Shown one piece after another: positions 22,995 through 34,869 of a DNA stretch of 64,000 nucleotides. Each line of letters begins with the position of its first letter. The first letter of the stretch is position 1. The notes under the pieces are model-generated. The model saw nothing but the letters and a program-made list of their open reading frames with translations. It was not told the origin of the DNA and did no database searches. Both the position numbers and the translations under genes were made by a program. Origin of the DNA: Pachyseris speciosa (Eukaryota > Cnidaria > Anthozoa > Scleractinia > Pachyseridae); assembly GCA_016490735.1 (NCBI GenBank), contig JAEMWC010000609.1, forward strand, positions 162,501 to 226,500, read 5' to 3'.

Positions 22995-23560
22995 CTCGTA
23001 CTTGGAAAGTAATTAGCTCGTACTTGGTAATTAATTAATGAGGGATTAATTTGTAGAAATTCTAATAAATCCTTCGCTTCAGTAATTTATATGTATAAAT
23101 CCCTGAAACGAGGAATTTATTCAGATAAATCCCTCATTTACAATCAAATTCAATTCATCAGCCCCGCTCTTCCCCGCTACATTATCAAGCCCTCCCCGGA
23201 CTTTCAGTTTGTTAATATTCAACAGGGTTGTTAAATAAAGGTTGTTGAATAACAAAAGAAAATGTGTCAATCATGAAATAACTAAAACTACAAACTCAAT
23301 AACATAACTAAGAGAAATAATACAGCAAATGGCCGAGCTCAAAATATTAGTAACAGCGCCATGTGGAAGATACGTGGTTTCACGTGATATAATTATCATT
23401 TAGGGGTTTGATATGGCCTAGTAGAATTACTCTACCACAATTTGATCAAAGACACCACGTATCATGGCGCCATGTTCAAAAACCTTTTGTGACCGCGGCC
23501 GCCATTTTGTTCAGCCACTCACTATCTACAACAGAATAAAGAGCATGGCATTCGTGGTAG
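22940..23560. other. Intergenic, no supported gene
   Basis: AT-rich with short TGAGGGATTAATT / AATCCCTCATT inverse words (23037-23142). No gene. Confidence 0.4.
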
Positions 23561-24130
23561 AACGCTGTTAGATTTATAATATATAGATTTAGCCAAGCCT
23601 AAAAGCGGAGCTCCACGATTATTATCATTTTTTACTGGGAGCAACTTCGCATGGCTTTCCTTGTGCCAATATTTTTTGTTTAGAGCAATCAACAGGAATT
23701 GACCGAGGTTCAAAAACCTCAAAACATTACAAAAAACAATATACGACGCGTATGCTTGTTCGAAAACAAATTTAACAATAAAAAAACGATCAAATATTTT
23801 CATCCAACATCGCGTTTGACCGTTTAGCCACCTCTTTCAACATTGCATTTATTCTTAAATGGCTTTCCATGTTTGATCTAGATCAAACATTTTCATCCAA
23901 CATTTCGCGTTACGAACAAATGTTTGATCGTGTAGCCACCCCAACCAATAAAGCGTGCACAGCCGGTAAAAAGCAACCAAATGAACCACATAACGTCGGA
24001 ATTTCAGCGATAATACGTAAAAATTCGTTCTGTGGATTCACTTTGTCTAGTGTTTGGTCAAACATCGTTTGTGCGTTTAGCCACCCAACGTTTATAAGTT
24101 TTATCTTTGAAAACTGACGATGTTGGATGA
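23560..24130 (+). repeat. Dispersed repeat family, copy 1
   Basis: ATATATAGATTTAGCCAAGC...GCGGAGCTCCACGATTATTA begins the copy, followed by CATCCAACAT, GATCTAGATCAAACATTTTC and a block ending TTTAGCCACCCAACGTT. Copy 2 lies at 50095-50590 in the same orientation, and part of it recurs inverted at 24690-24870. Peptides read across the copies are conserved only because the DNA is, so this is not a gene. Confidence 0.75.
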
Positions 24131-24164
24131 AAATGTTTGATTGTTTATCCGAGGTTTTAATCCT

Positions 24165-24435
24165 TAATTTTACGAGGAATCATTGCGATTACGTGTTAAT
24201 AAGATAAGGGCAAAAGTTTCTTAACGCTGTTGAGGCACCGAGGTCGAAAAACAGTCAGCCAAGCTGAGTAAAAACACTTGTTCGCAACCAAGCAAAACAA
24301 CGTAAGCTTAACAAAACAAACAAACGTTAACAATTCAACTACTTCTTTGCGTCTAAAACGAGTAGAGATGATTGCTACTTATCGATCCAGTCGAGAGAAA
24401 AATACAAGTTTCATTCCTGAAAACAAGTAACAACG
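24165..24435 (+). repeat. Dispersed repeat, second copy of 10258-10470
   Basis: Shares CATTGCGATTACGTGTTAATA and AAAACAGTCAGCCAAGC in the same order with the earlier copy, with indels around a CAAAACAAACAAACG tract. Confidence 0.7.
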
Positions 24436-24571
24436 ATTAAACCAAATGACCAAGCATCGGCACCTTCAAAGCAACTGCTGACATTGATTTTTCATAAACT
24501 TTATGTATCAATTATTTTTATCTTTGTTTTAATACTCGCTTCACGTCCTTGAGATTTTGCAAGTTACCATA

Positions 24572-24680
24572 CGTAGATGTAGATGTAGATGTAGATGTTT
24601 ATGTAGATGTAGATCTGGATGTAGGTGTAGATGTAGATGTTTATGTAGATGTAGATGTAGATGTAGATGTAGATGTAGGT
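24572..24680. repeat. (GTAGAT)n minisatellite
   Basis: About 18 six-base units with a few variants (GTTTAT, CTGGAT, GTAGGT), abutting the inverted copy of the 23560 repeat family. Confidence 0.95.
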
Positions 24681-24916
24681 CCACAAAACGATTTTTTGCG
24701 TATTATCGCTGAAATTTCGACGTTATGTGGTTCATTTGGTTGCTTTTTACTGGCTGTGCACGCTTTGTTGGTTGGGGTGCCTACACGATTAAACATTTGT
24801 TCGTCACGCGAAATGTTGGATGAAAATGGTTGATCTAGATCTAGATTGTTAAATTTGTTTTCGAACAAACATACGCATCGTATATTGTTTCATGTTTTGT
24901 ATGAGGTTTTTTTCGC

Positions 24917-24967
24917 CTCGTCACGCAACGCTCCTCGCCACAGTGGCGAGGAGCGTTGCGTGACGAG
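24917..24967. repeat. Perfect 25-bp palindrome with one-base centre
   Basis: 24917-24941 (CTCGTCACGCAACGCTCC...) is the exact inverse of 24943-24967 (...GGAGCGTTGCGTGACGAG) around a single A at 24942. It begins a GC-richer repeat block to about 25205 with recurrent TCGCNNNAG and GTGTAGCC words. Confidence 0.95.
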
Positions 24968-25785
24968 ACAAAGAACTCGCCAGCGCGCGATGAAAATCGC
25001 AAGTGTAGCCATCCTCGCACAGGTGATGCGACAGCTGAAAAAATCGCAAGAAAAAAGTCGCCAGAGTCGAAACTTTCGCGACAAAATCGCACAGGTTGTT
25101 GGCCGTGTAGCGCGCGGTCTTCAATTTGTCACTCGTATAGCCACCCTTGCGCGCTGGCGCTGGTTGCATCACCGGCGCGAGCAAAAAAATCGCTCGTGTA
25201 GACCCGTGTAGCAGTTTTAAAAGATCTTGTTTTGGTCGCATGCCTATATAGTTACCAAATATTTTGCTTAGTGACGTGCCTTTTCTAGATAATACGGGCA
25301 AACTTTGTTGCTCATACAAGGGTTTTTTTTCCAAAAAGATTCGTTTCAGGGTCTTTCAGCAGTATCATTATGTTCAGAGAGAGGGAAATTGCACCGTAAC
25401 CAGGGATTGCGTAACTATAAATTTCCTTGCTGCCAAGCAACCAATGACAAACGAACAAGGTCATCCGATTATAGCCGCAGAACTAATTCGTCCAAGACTA
25501 ACTCTCACCTCAACGTTCAGTCACGGCAAACGTAGAAAATTTATCGTTATATAAGGCCTGTTTATACAAGCGGGAACAAAAACAAAAACTGCTGACATTG
25601 CCGAGGGAAACATTTGAGTGAAAGAGGATCAAGGAATTGCGCGAATTCCACTGTCGTAGCAGCGGTCACAGTTGTTTGACTTCCAAGGCAGTCAAGGGTT
25701 CTTCAATTCAAGAAAGTCTTTACTGAATGCTGAACGGACTGATTAACCAGCTGCATTAAAATTGCAAGGACGACTGAAACCGAAA

Positions 25786-25927
25786 ATGACAGAAGAAAAT
25801 CAAGACGACGCAATAAAACGGCCGAGCGAGAACAACAAAGCAGGCGATAAAGTTGTGGAGGGCGAAACCAGTTCCCCTCAAGAAGATCGTAAACTAACTT
25901 CAGAAGACAACAGCCGGCTACAATCAG
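25786..25927 (+). CDS. Acidic coiled-coil CaaX protein, exon 1 (inferred)
   Basis: The ATG at 25786 opens 47 codons of Glu/Asp/Lys/Ser-rich sequence (MTEENQDDAIKRPSENN...). They end at a good donor TCAG|GTAATT (25927/25928) in phase 1. The next exon with matching phase and the same composition is 37957-39174, 12 kb downstream, then 47612-47910. The link is inference from phase, strand and amino-acid composition. If correct, the first intron contains a Penelope-like element and two DNA-transposon remnants. Reading through the donor would add only 21 unrelated residues before a stop. Confidence 0.5.
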
Positions 25928-26514
25928 GTAATTACTTCTTTGAAAAAAGGATCTTTTTGAGTGCTCAGGATATAGAATGTTTGTTTGGTTGAGTCAGCAG
26001 AGCTGAATATGATATTAGAAAGCCCCAAAATGCCAGACATGGGAGGAAGATTATTGCTCTTCGGTCGTTTGTCGCCTGGGATTGTGTTCATAAAACAAGA
26101 CTCAAAATCGATATGATGTGCAAACTAAAAGTCGCCCTGTTTGCACCGAACTCCGTATAGCTCCCTGTAGTAAGGCTGAGCTTTACGTGCTGACTTTTGT
26201 ACCTCACTTTACGGTAGATAACCATACAGCTACGCACAATGAGAAATACACGGTGAGTCGGTGACCTAAGCACGCAGTCAACGGTGACCATATAAAACCA
26301 AACCATATAATGCTTAAGCTTAAATTGTGTGGAAAGTATTGTTTCATTTTTTTCCTTAACATTAAGAAAAAAAAGTATATTTGGTTGGTACAAAAGGAAA
26401 AGTCTATGATAGCTCTGACAGTGGACGAAATTTTACAACATATGGCCATTTCTTCATTCGTTCAAGAGATGAAACATCCAAGTACAAAGACGTTGTTACT
26501 GCACGCATTTTACC

Positions 26515-27190
26515 ACAGGCCACCCAAGCTCCCGCGGTGTGATGAGTGTGATGATCATCTTGCATAATAACGGTCATGGCGAAATTATAAGAGTTTGTAT
26601 GGGAGTGTTTACGATCGGCCTCAGAAAGCAAAAATACGGTCAAATTCTTAATAAAAATAGCTAACCTTACTTCCACGCTGTATTGCTTGTTGTCTGTTAG
26701 CTTACTTTGCTGTCTTGAGGCCTTTTTAGTGAATTTATATCTCTTGCTGAGTTTTCCACTCATAAGAGAAGAAGAAGGCATCACACTGAAATAAGGAACG
26801 CCTGATCCGAGAAGCAAAAAATCCTAGCTCAAAATGGTCGGGCTGCCACAAATCCAACTCAGAATCCAAGCACACATCTTCTAGTTTCATTTCAATTCAC
26901 TAGCAACTCAATCCTCTTCATGAACCTGACGCCAAGTGGCAGTTTGCTTGCAATAATTACAGCTCGCAAGATGGTAGAGACCCGAGTACACATTCACCTT
27001 GACACACGACCGTTGAAAACCCGCTTGGAAACCCTGCCTTCTTTTCAAAATGAGCCTCGCCAGGGAACACACCGTCACTTTTTGTTTTCGAACCACGGGT
27101 CCTCTCAGGTCGAATCGACCAACGGGCCATTGTCTTGATCGCCCAATAGAATTCGCGTCCGAAAGTGTTTATAGACATTCAAACATCAGT
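26515..27190. repeat. Left inverted arm beside Penelope-like RT
   Basis: About 675 bp that recurs inverted at 28515-29190. Shared landmarks (plus-strand here) include CACACCGTCACTTTTTGTTT, TCCAACTCAGAATCCAAGC and the end GACATTCAAACATCAG. The arms differ by roughly one base in ten to twenty by eye. Frames across both arms are mirror images, so they are not independent genes. Confidence 0.85.
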
Positions 27191-27376
27191 GCAGCTGATC
27201 TCGAAAAATGTCTTCCAAAGAAAAAAAATAGACCATTCCACGATTGCAGCAAGGAAAACGCCGATTATAACTCGTATCTGAAAGCAAACAATAATATGAC
27301 AGGCCTTTCACAAATCCCATAAACGTGTCGCATGAATGTAGTGGCCTTTCACATGTAGTGTTATAAGATTTTTCTA

Positions 27377-28490
27377 CTACAGTTTGGCTCTAACTAGTAG
27401 GTCTTTTAAAGATCTGCCTCTTTTATAAGAAATAATTGGATGTTCTTTAAACATTTCTTTAATTTTAGGTTGTGACTCTATGAGATGCCATTTATACATT
27501 AGAATGCGTTTGAGGTTTGGCGCACATGGGTTATATTGCGTTACAAAGGGTAGTTTTTCTTTATGCGCTCTAGTATTTTCTTTGAGAGCTATCTTTCTAT
27601 CAGAGAATCTGACTTCCAAGAGTGAAAGCGAAAGCGTTGTCAATTAAGATGTAGCTGTTTTATCTAAAAAGTTGTTTGGGTAGCCTCTCGCTCGAAGGCG
27701 TAAGTTGAATTTGTTTATGTTTTCTGTGAAAGTCTCCCCTGAAGAATTAGTTCTTAGTAGTCTTAAGACCTTCACCTTTCACAACGCCTTTTTTGGCCCC
27801 GGGAAGGTGACAGGATTTGAAGTGTGTGTACTGGAATGTTTCAGTTGGTTTAAAATAAGTGCGTGTGTCAAGGATAGATTCCTTGGCAAATCTTGTTACG
27901 TTGTAAATGCATTATATCAAGGAAGATGGTTTCTTTATCAGAAATAACAGAGTGAATTTTATTGTAGGGTGATAGTTATTTGCATGTTCAATGAAGATGT
28001 TTTAAATATCCTCTCTGTTAGAGTCCCATAAGGAAAACACGTCATCGATATATCTCTTCCATACCAACGGTTTTGTACTGTTGTGAACGATAATTGCCGT
28101 CTCGATAAAAAACATTGGCAAAAGAGACTGCTGTCTTTGTGCCCGTAGCCGTGCCATGGGTCTGGATAAGGTCTTCTCCATTAAAGTGAAAAGAGTTTTC
28201 TTGTAATATTAATCTCAGCATTTCTCTAAGATAGTGTGTCGGTATGGGGGGCGTTTCCGCGTAGAATGTGTCATGTGCATGGCATGTGGTCGTGATTCCT
28301 TCTTCTTGTGGTATGTGCGTGTACAAACTTGTAACGTCCCTTGAGACAAGAATCATGTTTTGTGGAACTCTCGTTCCTTCAATGAAGTTTTAAATAAATT
28401 GTGTTGTATCTTTAAGGTAGGACTGCTGTTCTTTCATAATTGGTTGGAGGAGGCTGTCAATGAAAGCTGAAATTCTCTGGGAGAGTCGCA
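27377..28490 (-). pseudogene. Penelope-like element reverse transcriptase, broken
   Basis: On the minus strand, about 28490-28042 encodes the fingers of a Penelope-like RT. It shows a helix ending in SYLKDTTQFI with one in-frame stop, then SRDVTSLYTHIPQEEGI, and FHFNGEDLIQTHGTATGTK followed by a SFANVF strand. The catalytic YIDD lies at about 28040, but one frame away from the preceding ORF, so the enzyme is frameshifted at its active site. A final block PFVTQYNPCAPNLKRIL...SYKRGRSLKDLLVRAKL (27560-27380) is the conserved C-terminal part. The GIY-YIG endonuclease expected after it is missing. Inverted 675-bp arms flank it, a terminal-repeat arrangement known for this class. Confidence 0.85.
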
Positions 28491-28514
28491 TCTAGAAATT
28501 ATCGGTCGACTGCG

Positions 28515-29190
28515 CTGATGTTTGAATGTCGGTAAACACTTTCGGACGCGAATTCTATTGGGCGATCGAGACAATGGCCCGTTGGTCGATTCGACCTGAG
28601 AGAACCCATGGTTCAAAAACAAAAAGTGACGGTGTGTTCCCTGGCGAGGCTCATTTTGAAAAGAAGGCAAGGTTACCAAGCAGGTTTTCAACGGTCATGT
28701 GTCAAGGTGAATGTGTACTCAGGTCTCTACCATTTTGTGAGCTGTAATTATTGCAAGCAAACTGCCGCTTGGTGTCGGGTTCATGAAGAGGATTGAGTTG
28801 CTAGTGAATTGAAATGAAACTAGAAGATGTGTGCTTGGATTCTGAGTTGGATTTGTGGCAGCCCGACCATTTTGAGCTAGGATTTTTTGCTTTTCGGATC
28901 AGGCGTTCCTTATTTCAGTGTGAATCATGCCTTCTTCTTCTCTTATGAGTGGAAAACCCAGCAAGAGATAATTCGCTAAAAAGGCCTCAAGACAGCAAAG
29001 TAAGCTAACAGACAACAAGCAATACAGCGTGGAAGTAAGATTAGCTATTTTTATTAAGAATTTGACCGTATTTTTGCTTTCTAAGACCGATTGTAAACAC
29101 TCCCATACAAACTCTTATAATTTCGCCATGACCGTTGTTACACAAGATGATTATCACACTCATCACACCGGGGGAGCTTGGGCTACCTGT
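28515..29190. repeat. Right inverted arm beside Penelope-like RT
   Basis: Inverse of 26515-27190. It begins CTGATGTTTGAATGTC and ends near CACACCGGGGGAGCTTGGG. I looked for the hammerhead ribozyme usual in Penelope terminal repeats. CTGATG occurs at the inner end of the arm, but the GAAA box and a stem II do not follow. Confidence 0.85.
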
Positions 29191-29194
29191 GATT

Positions 29195-30130
29195 TTACAC
29201 GCGTGGACATGCTGTAATCCCTCCGGCCACTACTGTACTTCCCTGGTGTGACTCGCAAATGGCCGGTTTCTGCTAAAAGGTCATACGAAAATTTTTATAG
29301 TAAGTTAACGCAAGGATCCATATTCGTTTTTTAACAAAGCTGACTACCGGGTCAGATATACTTGCCCTGGGACAATTTTGCTTGCCCTTGCAAAAGTGCT
29401 GAATTGTGAAAACAACGGTGATAAAATTGTGTGTAACTGAAACATTTGCTTTGTTATCTCCCTTGTCTGGCACAGCCGTCTTTAGGGGAGTCATATTTCA
29501 CCTCCTCCCCACAAACGCTTGCTTACCTGATATGTCATCATTCCTTGCCCACAGGTTAGCCAATCACATTTTACCTCTAAATTCTGGAAGGTGATGTCAC
29601 CACCAGGATAAAAACATTTCTCAATACTGCATACTGTAAATAGTATCCAATTGGTAGCAATCCAGGAATTTGTAAAAGGGAAAAGCAACATTTTCGTCAA
29701 ACTACCTACCAGGTATGGGAAATCGCTCATTTGTCAAACTTTGCGATAGGTAGACTAGCGCGCATTGGCCAGCAAGCAGTTAAAAGCAGCAAGCTGTATA
29801 ATCTTAACGTCCTCTCTGCATGAACTAAAGAAAAAAGTATAAATTGTCGCAGTCTATGCCATTGGTCTTTCACTAATAACCTTACCGCTTCTCCAGGATG
29901 TTTTGTAGTAGTTGTGTGGGTGAGTTTAATCTGATTTAGTGGAGGACCATGAGAGATTACAGTACATGAATGACTGGAGATGAGAATATGGAGTTGTGAA
30001 ATCAAAACAAGACCCTTAGGTTTTCATGTTTCCATTCAGCAACACTGTAACGTTTGGATCAAGCAAATAAAAAAATTCCTGTCATATACACTTTAAGCTG
30101 CTGAACCAAAATTTGTTGTTGTGGCATGTG
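29195..30130. other. Intron or intergenic, no supported exon
   Basis: No recognisable feature. Lies inside the inferred first intron of the acidic coiled-coil gene. Confidence 0.4.
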
Positions 30131-30140
30131 TGTCAGTTAA

Positions 30141-30804
30141 GGCATGTACTAAAACCCGAAACACTGAAACGAAATCACCAAAACAAAACCACCGGAACTA
30201 CTGGAACAACTGGAATGAAACCAGCAGAACCACCAAAATAGCATGACCGAAACCACCTGAATAACTGGAACAAAACCAACGGAACCGCTGAAACAGCTTT
30301 ACCGAAACCACCAGAATAACCAAAAAATACTGAAAACTGTGCAGATGTTGTCTGGGCTTGTCAGGCTAGGCTACGAAAATGATTTGACGATATGTTCAGT
30401 TCAAGAAGATTGATTAACTGGGATACGTGATGAAGGTTCACGAAGTTCGCTAGTTTTAAGGTGAGCTTACCACGTATTTTGGCTATGACTAAATGATCAG
30501 AGAAGAGAAGGAAGTGCGTTCAAGTTTAAGTTACAAATATGTTGTTTTCGGTACTTTTTTGTTTCAAACCACAGCCGAAAGAGACCTTGCCTTGACTTAA
30601 TGTGATGTTACGATTAGATTCACTCTGGCTGTTCCGAGGGTTTCGATAACTTTGTTTTGGTACATGTAGTTCTGTTGGTTTCGTTCTTGTGGTTTCAGTG
30701 GTTTCGTTCCAGTGGTTCTGGTGGTTTCGTTCCGGTTGTTCTGGTGGTTCTGTTCTGGTGGTTCCGGTCGCTTGGTTCCGGTGTTTCGGGTTTTAGTACA
30801 TGCC
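30141..30804. mobile_element. 664-bp non-autonomous DNA element with 9-bp target duplication
   Basis: The left terminus GGCATGTACTAAAACCCGAA (30141) is the inverse of the right terminus TTCGGGTTTTAGTACATGCC (ends 30804). GTCAGTTAA is present directly outside both ends (30132-30140 and 30805-30813). Subterminal arrays of ACCACCGAAAC-type units on the left mirror GGTTTCGTTCC units on the right. A 9-base duplication and GG termini fit Mutator-like (or Merlin-like) elements. No transposase is encoded. Confidence 0.85.
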
Positions 30805-31336
30805 GTCAGTTAAAGTACTCCACGTTTGATCAACTGATTTCTAACTTAGTCATGTGCAAATTCTTTGCTTTTTTATTTTTAAATGTCGTATTGCTAAAAA
30901 ACAAATCAGCTCCAGCGCTTTGATATGCTTACAAAGAAACACCAAGGATTAATTTTACTTGTCATTGTTAGATAATTGCTTGATCGTGATTGGCTAAATA
31001 TGTGGGAGGCTAATACATGGCAAGTGAAAGCAACTTGGAAAGCTTTTCAAGGAGCTTCATTTTATAGGCTGGGGTCTCTCTGTCTTTGTCATGTAAATGT
31101 GGACATACTTAGCATGAGAACAATAATTTACATGAGAAGAGCGGTGAGGTCTATCAAAACAAGGTCACTTCCAGCCTAAGTGTTTCCATTCACAGGCCAG
31201 GCATTTGTTTCTCAAAACTCTGGGCCCAAGAACTATGGTTCAGGTTTTCTGTCAAATGGTACTAGATATTTGGACAGACTACGTAGAATTTCTGTTAATG
31301 TGAGCCTAATGTGCACATAATGGAATTCTGAGTTTG

Positions 31337-31500
31337 GGGGGGGGGGGGGGGATGTTCAATGGACTGGAATTCTGAAGGCATATATATACAGTTTTGCAAA
31401 TCGAGCCTGAACTGTGGTTGTTTGGTTAGTCAGTAATAGTAATAGTAATAGTAATAGTATTGCAAATCGAGCCTGAACTGTGGTTGTATGCTTAGTCACT
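31337..31500. repeat. Poly-G run and duplicated segment with (AGTAAT)n
   Basis: About 16 G at 31337-31352. GCAAATCGAGCCTGAACTGT occurs at about 31396 and 31462, separated by an (AGTAAT)n tract. Confidence 0.8.
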
Positions 31501-31829
31501 AGGGAGTTCTGGGGGCATCAGCTCCTGCAGAAAATTTTGAAATTTAGGAGCTCAGAAATGTAATTTCCAGTATTCTGGGCATTAAAAAGTGTGTAGTTGT
31601 TGATATGGTAATTTTTATTGACCAATGAACACATTTTTTGAAGAAGCCAATGTTTATAGATTCATTAAAGATGGATTTTGAAAACTTCCTTCACTATCTC
31701 GATGATGATTAAAATAAATATCCATTGTGGCAGTAGTCTTTGAAGCACTGTTTAAATCAAAACATGTGCAATTCATTTTTGTATACTGGGTTGAACTTTT
31801 CAAGATTTTGTAGATGTTGCGTTTGTGTA

Positions 31830-33436
31830 CAGTACCGCTCAAAAGTAAGTTACCAGTCGCGTCGCGTTTCCTGCGCTACGCGATTCGCGTCGCGCGCTAC
31901 GCGAATCGCGTCGCGCGCTACGCGATTCGCGTCGCGCGAGAGTCACTAAAGCGGAAATTTTTGGCATAAATTTGGGGTGATTTTGCAACGTGATATCAAT
32001 TAAATTCGCTTAACACTTTCCAAATGCAGCTATTGTTCTGTCGAATTTGAGTCGTTCTTACGTGTAGTTCACTTCTGTGCAAATAAATTTAGCATCATTG
32101 AGGTCATTACAAATCGAAAACTTGTAAACAAACCGACGAATGATCAATTGCGAATGATAAGCATAATTCGTAACTCCCGTTAGCGTTGAATTTAGTTGAA
32201 TTTTTATCGGTTCTGTCGTCGATACGTTTAAATGGTCGTGTTTTCTAAATTCGTTGAGGACATAATCAAGAGCTAGTTCGGCACAAGCAAATGACTAATG
32301 ACCGGCCGGGTTAATGCATATGCATTTTGCTTTCGGATCGCAAATTTGCATAAAACCGCAAAACTAATGTCTGTGTAATTTGAAACCTTCCACTCCATAT
32401 GACCGAAAAATTCATGAGAAGCGAAGGAATAGAACCCGAAACAGAACGGAGTTTATTTTATTTCCTTCTTTGTGCACGAACAATTTTATCATGTACAAAT
32501 CTGAAGTTCATTCTGCCAACGGTGAAGACGCATAAGTTTGGGTAGTTGTATGTGAAATGTTTTGTTTATTCGACACGCCGGCGCTCAATCGTATCTTTTC
32601 TACTTCGAAGGACCGGAACACATTTTCCTTGCCATATCTTTGTAAACTTGTGCAGATTTTAATCCAGTAGAGTTTGTCCGTGGAAAAAGATTTGCCGAAG
32701 AGTAAGTAGTTCGGACGCCTCGCACGTGCTCCGCTTAATTACGCTGGTCTTCTTATCTACGGCTCGATCTGTTTTTAATTTGCCGCTTGAAACTCCGTGC
32801 CAACTCGCCAACATTTTCATTTTTTTTAATGGCTAGTTGTCAAGAATCAGATGAATAGAAAACTAACAAAAAGTATCAAGCATAAGTCATGGCTCATGGA
32901 CGAGCCGAAAATTTGGCGGTTTGATGTACCAGTGTAGGAAGAAGCTCCTGTCCAATGAAGCGAATTGAATGCGGCGCGACGACGGTAGAATTCCTCGCAA
33001 TGTCTCCACTTCAAAAGACTGAAAAGCATGTTCATGTACATCATATTGTGTATGCAGGTTTTTTAAAGTTATTAATACGTCGACCTCAGTCTATCAAAGT
33101 TTCGAGGAGAAAACAGTTTGACACGGAATTTGGAAGCAAAGCACACGCTGCCCTTCTCCTGCGATGATTGATCGATTACGCATATTCATTTCTTCTTAGC
33201 GGGCTTTTGCGAACACTGGAAATTGACTATTGAAATCGACTATTGTTGCTTTACAATGGGCATATTAAATGGTGAGAGAGCTTCAAGTCAACATACTTAC
33301 AGTTTTCAGAACATCGCGCGCTACGCGAATCGCGTAGCGCGCGACGCGATTCGCGTAGCGCGCGACGAGAATCGCGTAGCGCGCGACGCGATTCGCGTCG
33401 CGCGCGAGGGTGGTAACTTACTTTTGAGCGGTACTG
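31830..33436. mobile_element. 1.6-kb TA-flanked DNA transposon, non-autonomous
   Basis: The perfect 26-bp termini start CAGTACCGCTCAAAAGTAAG (31830-31855) and are inverted at 33411-33436. TA lies outside both ends (31828-31829, 33437-33438), the signature of Tc1/mariner-type insertion. Just inside each end is an array of CGCGCTACGCGAATCGCG-like palindromic units (31856-31940 and 33312-33408). The 1.36-kb interior has no transposase that I can recognise. Its ORFs are at most 70 codons. Confidence 0.9.
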
Positions 33437-33439
33437 TAC

Positions 33440-34095
33440 ATGTTAGTGTTACGTTTGTGTGTACGATAGTTAGTGTACATATGCTCTCCATATGCTAACA
33501 TTTGATTTGATTTATTTAATCCAGCGCCCTGACATTTTTAACTTTTTAGTTATTTCAGGGTGCTGGTACCCTTTAGTTATCATATTTATATTTAATTGTT
33601 TTTGTAATTTAGTTTATTTAAATCTAGCTCTGGAGTACAATAAACATCTCTCTTTGTCTTTGTATACCAACAAGGCGGTCTATGACCCTTGAAACACGAG
33701 ATTGCTTCCTTTAGTTAACTGATATTGTTACAAACTGAACAAACCTTGTTTTAAACTATTACATGTACATGTAGCTACTTCACCCGGCCATGGTCCATCA
33801 TGTACTTGTAGCCAATAATTCAAAAAGTAGTAAAAAAAATTATAATTAAGCTTTCTAGTGTTTATACATGTAAGCCACAATACTTTCACCAGTATCAGTA
33901 ATGTGGCTTATTCCAGAATACTGTACTATAAAATTTAGTCGCTATTTCCGTGGATTTCTTTGGATAGTTCAGTCCTTGTTATTCTGATTTACTTAATATT
34001 AATTTATTTCTAGAAATCTTAGAAATACATGTACAAACTGGCAGTAAGAGGCATGATAGGCAGTAGTAAACCGCCGGTAACTGGCTTTTATTGAT
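33440..34095. other. No supported gene
   Basis: AT-rich sequence with ACATGTACATGTAG words at about 33760. Nothing else. Confidence 0.4.
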
Positions 34096-34099
34096 ACCT

Positions 34100-34385
34100 C
34101 TGCTATTGGTTCTTTCAAACAAGCTTTACTTTCTCTTTTTAATGTACCTTGTTTTAATAGTCTATATAATTTTGCTATTGATAGGAGAAATGCAATTATT
34201 CACACTTGGCTGCGTTTAGATGCATGTCACCTTAACTATTATCTTTTTAAAATAGGGTATAGAGAATCTTCTGTGACTGTTTATGTGGTTTTCACACAGA
34301 GACCGTCAAGCATTATCTTCTTGACTGTCCTCTTTATTCTGCCATCAGAACAAAACTGCTCTCCTCTGCTGCTAAACGGCAAAAG
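34100..34385 (+). pseudogene. LINE reverse transcriptase C-terminal fragment
   Basis: Two plus frames give the terminal domain of a non-LTR retrotransposon ORF2: RNAIIHTWLRLDACHLNYYLF, then after a frameshift the ETVKHYLLDCPLYSAIRTKL block that normally carries the C-terminal Cys/His motif. The sequence stops at about 34385, where an inverted repeat begins. Confidence 0.7.
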
Positions 34386-34864
34386 AAAAACAAATTCAAA
34401 AAGCACCTACACACACATAAGGTGAAAAAGATAAAAAGAGGAGGCAACAGGTGGAAACACACACTATTAAGCATTTCTCTGAAATCTCATAGATTCACTT
34501 ATAAAGCCTTGGAGATGAAAAAACAAGTCACTATCTGACAGGTGGACGACCATGTCTGAATCACAATTGATTTCAGCTTTTTGTTTGGTGTGCCCTCTTT
34601 GTCACTAAAACAAAATAGTGACTTAGGTGGACGACCATGTCTGAATCACAATTGATTTCAGCTTTTTGTTTGGTGTGCCCTCTTTAACACTAAAACAAAA
34701 TAGTGACTTGTTTTTTCATCTCCAATGCTTTATAAGTGAATCTAATTGAGATTTCAGAGAAACGCTTAATAGTGTGCATTTCCACCTGTTGCCTCCTCTT
34801 TTTATCTTTTTCACCTTATGTGTGTGTAGGTGCTTTTTGAATTTGTTTTTCTTTTGCTGTTTCT
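34376..34864. repeat. Inverted repeat with internal tandem duplication
   Basis: Arms 34376-34535 and about 34700-34864 pair over about 165 bp (CAAAAGAAAAACAAATTCAA... against TTGAATTTGTTTTTCTTTTG). Between them an 82-base unit, AGGTGGACGACCATGTCTGA..., is present twice in tandem (34541 and 34625). Confidence 0.85.
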
Positions 34865-34869
34865 GACCC

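Noticed and set aside
24549..24833. Asp-Val repeat protein
   Set aside because: Translation of the (GTAGAT)n minisatellite plus a dispersed repeat.
28515..28560. CTGATGTTTGAATGTC at the inner end of the Penelope arm as a ribozyme
   Set aside because: Core requires CTGATGA and GAAA; neither the fifth-position purine nor the GAAA box is present in either arm.
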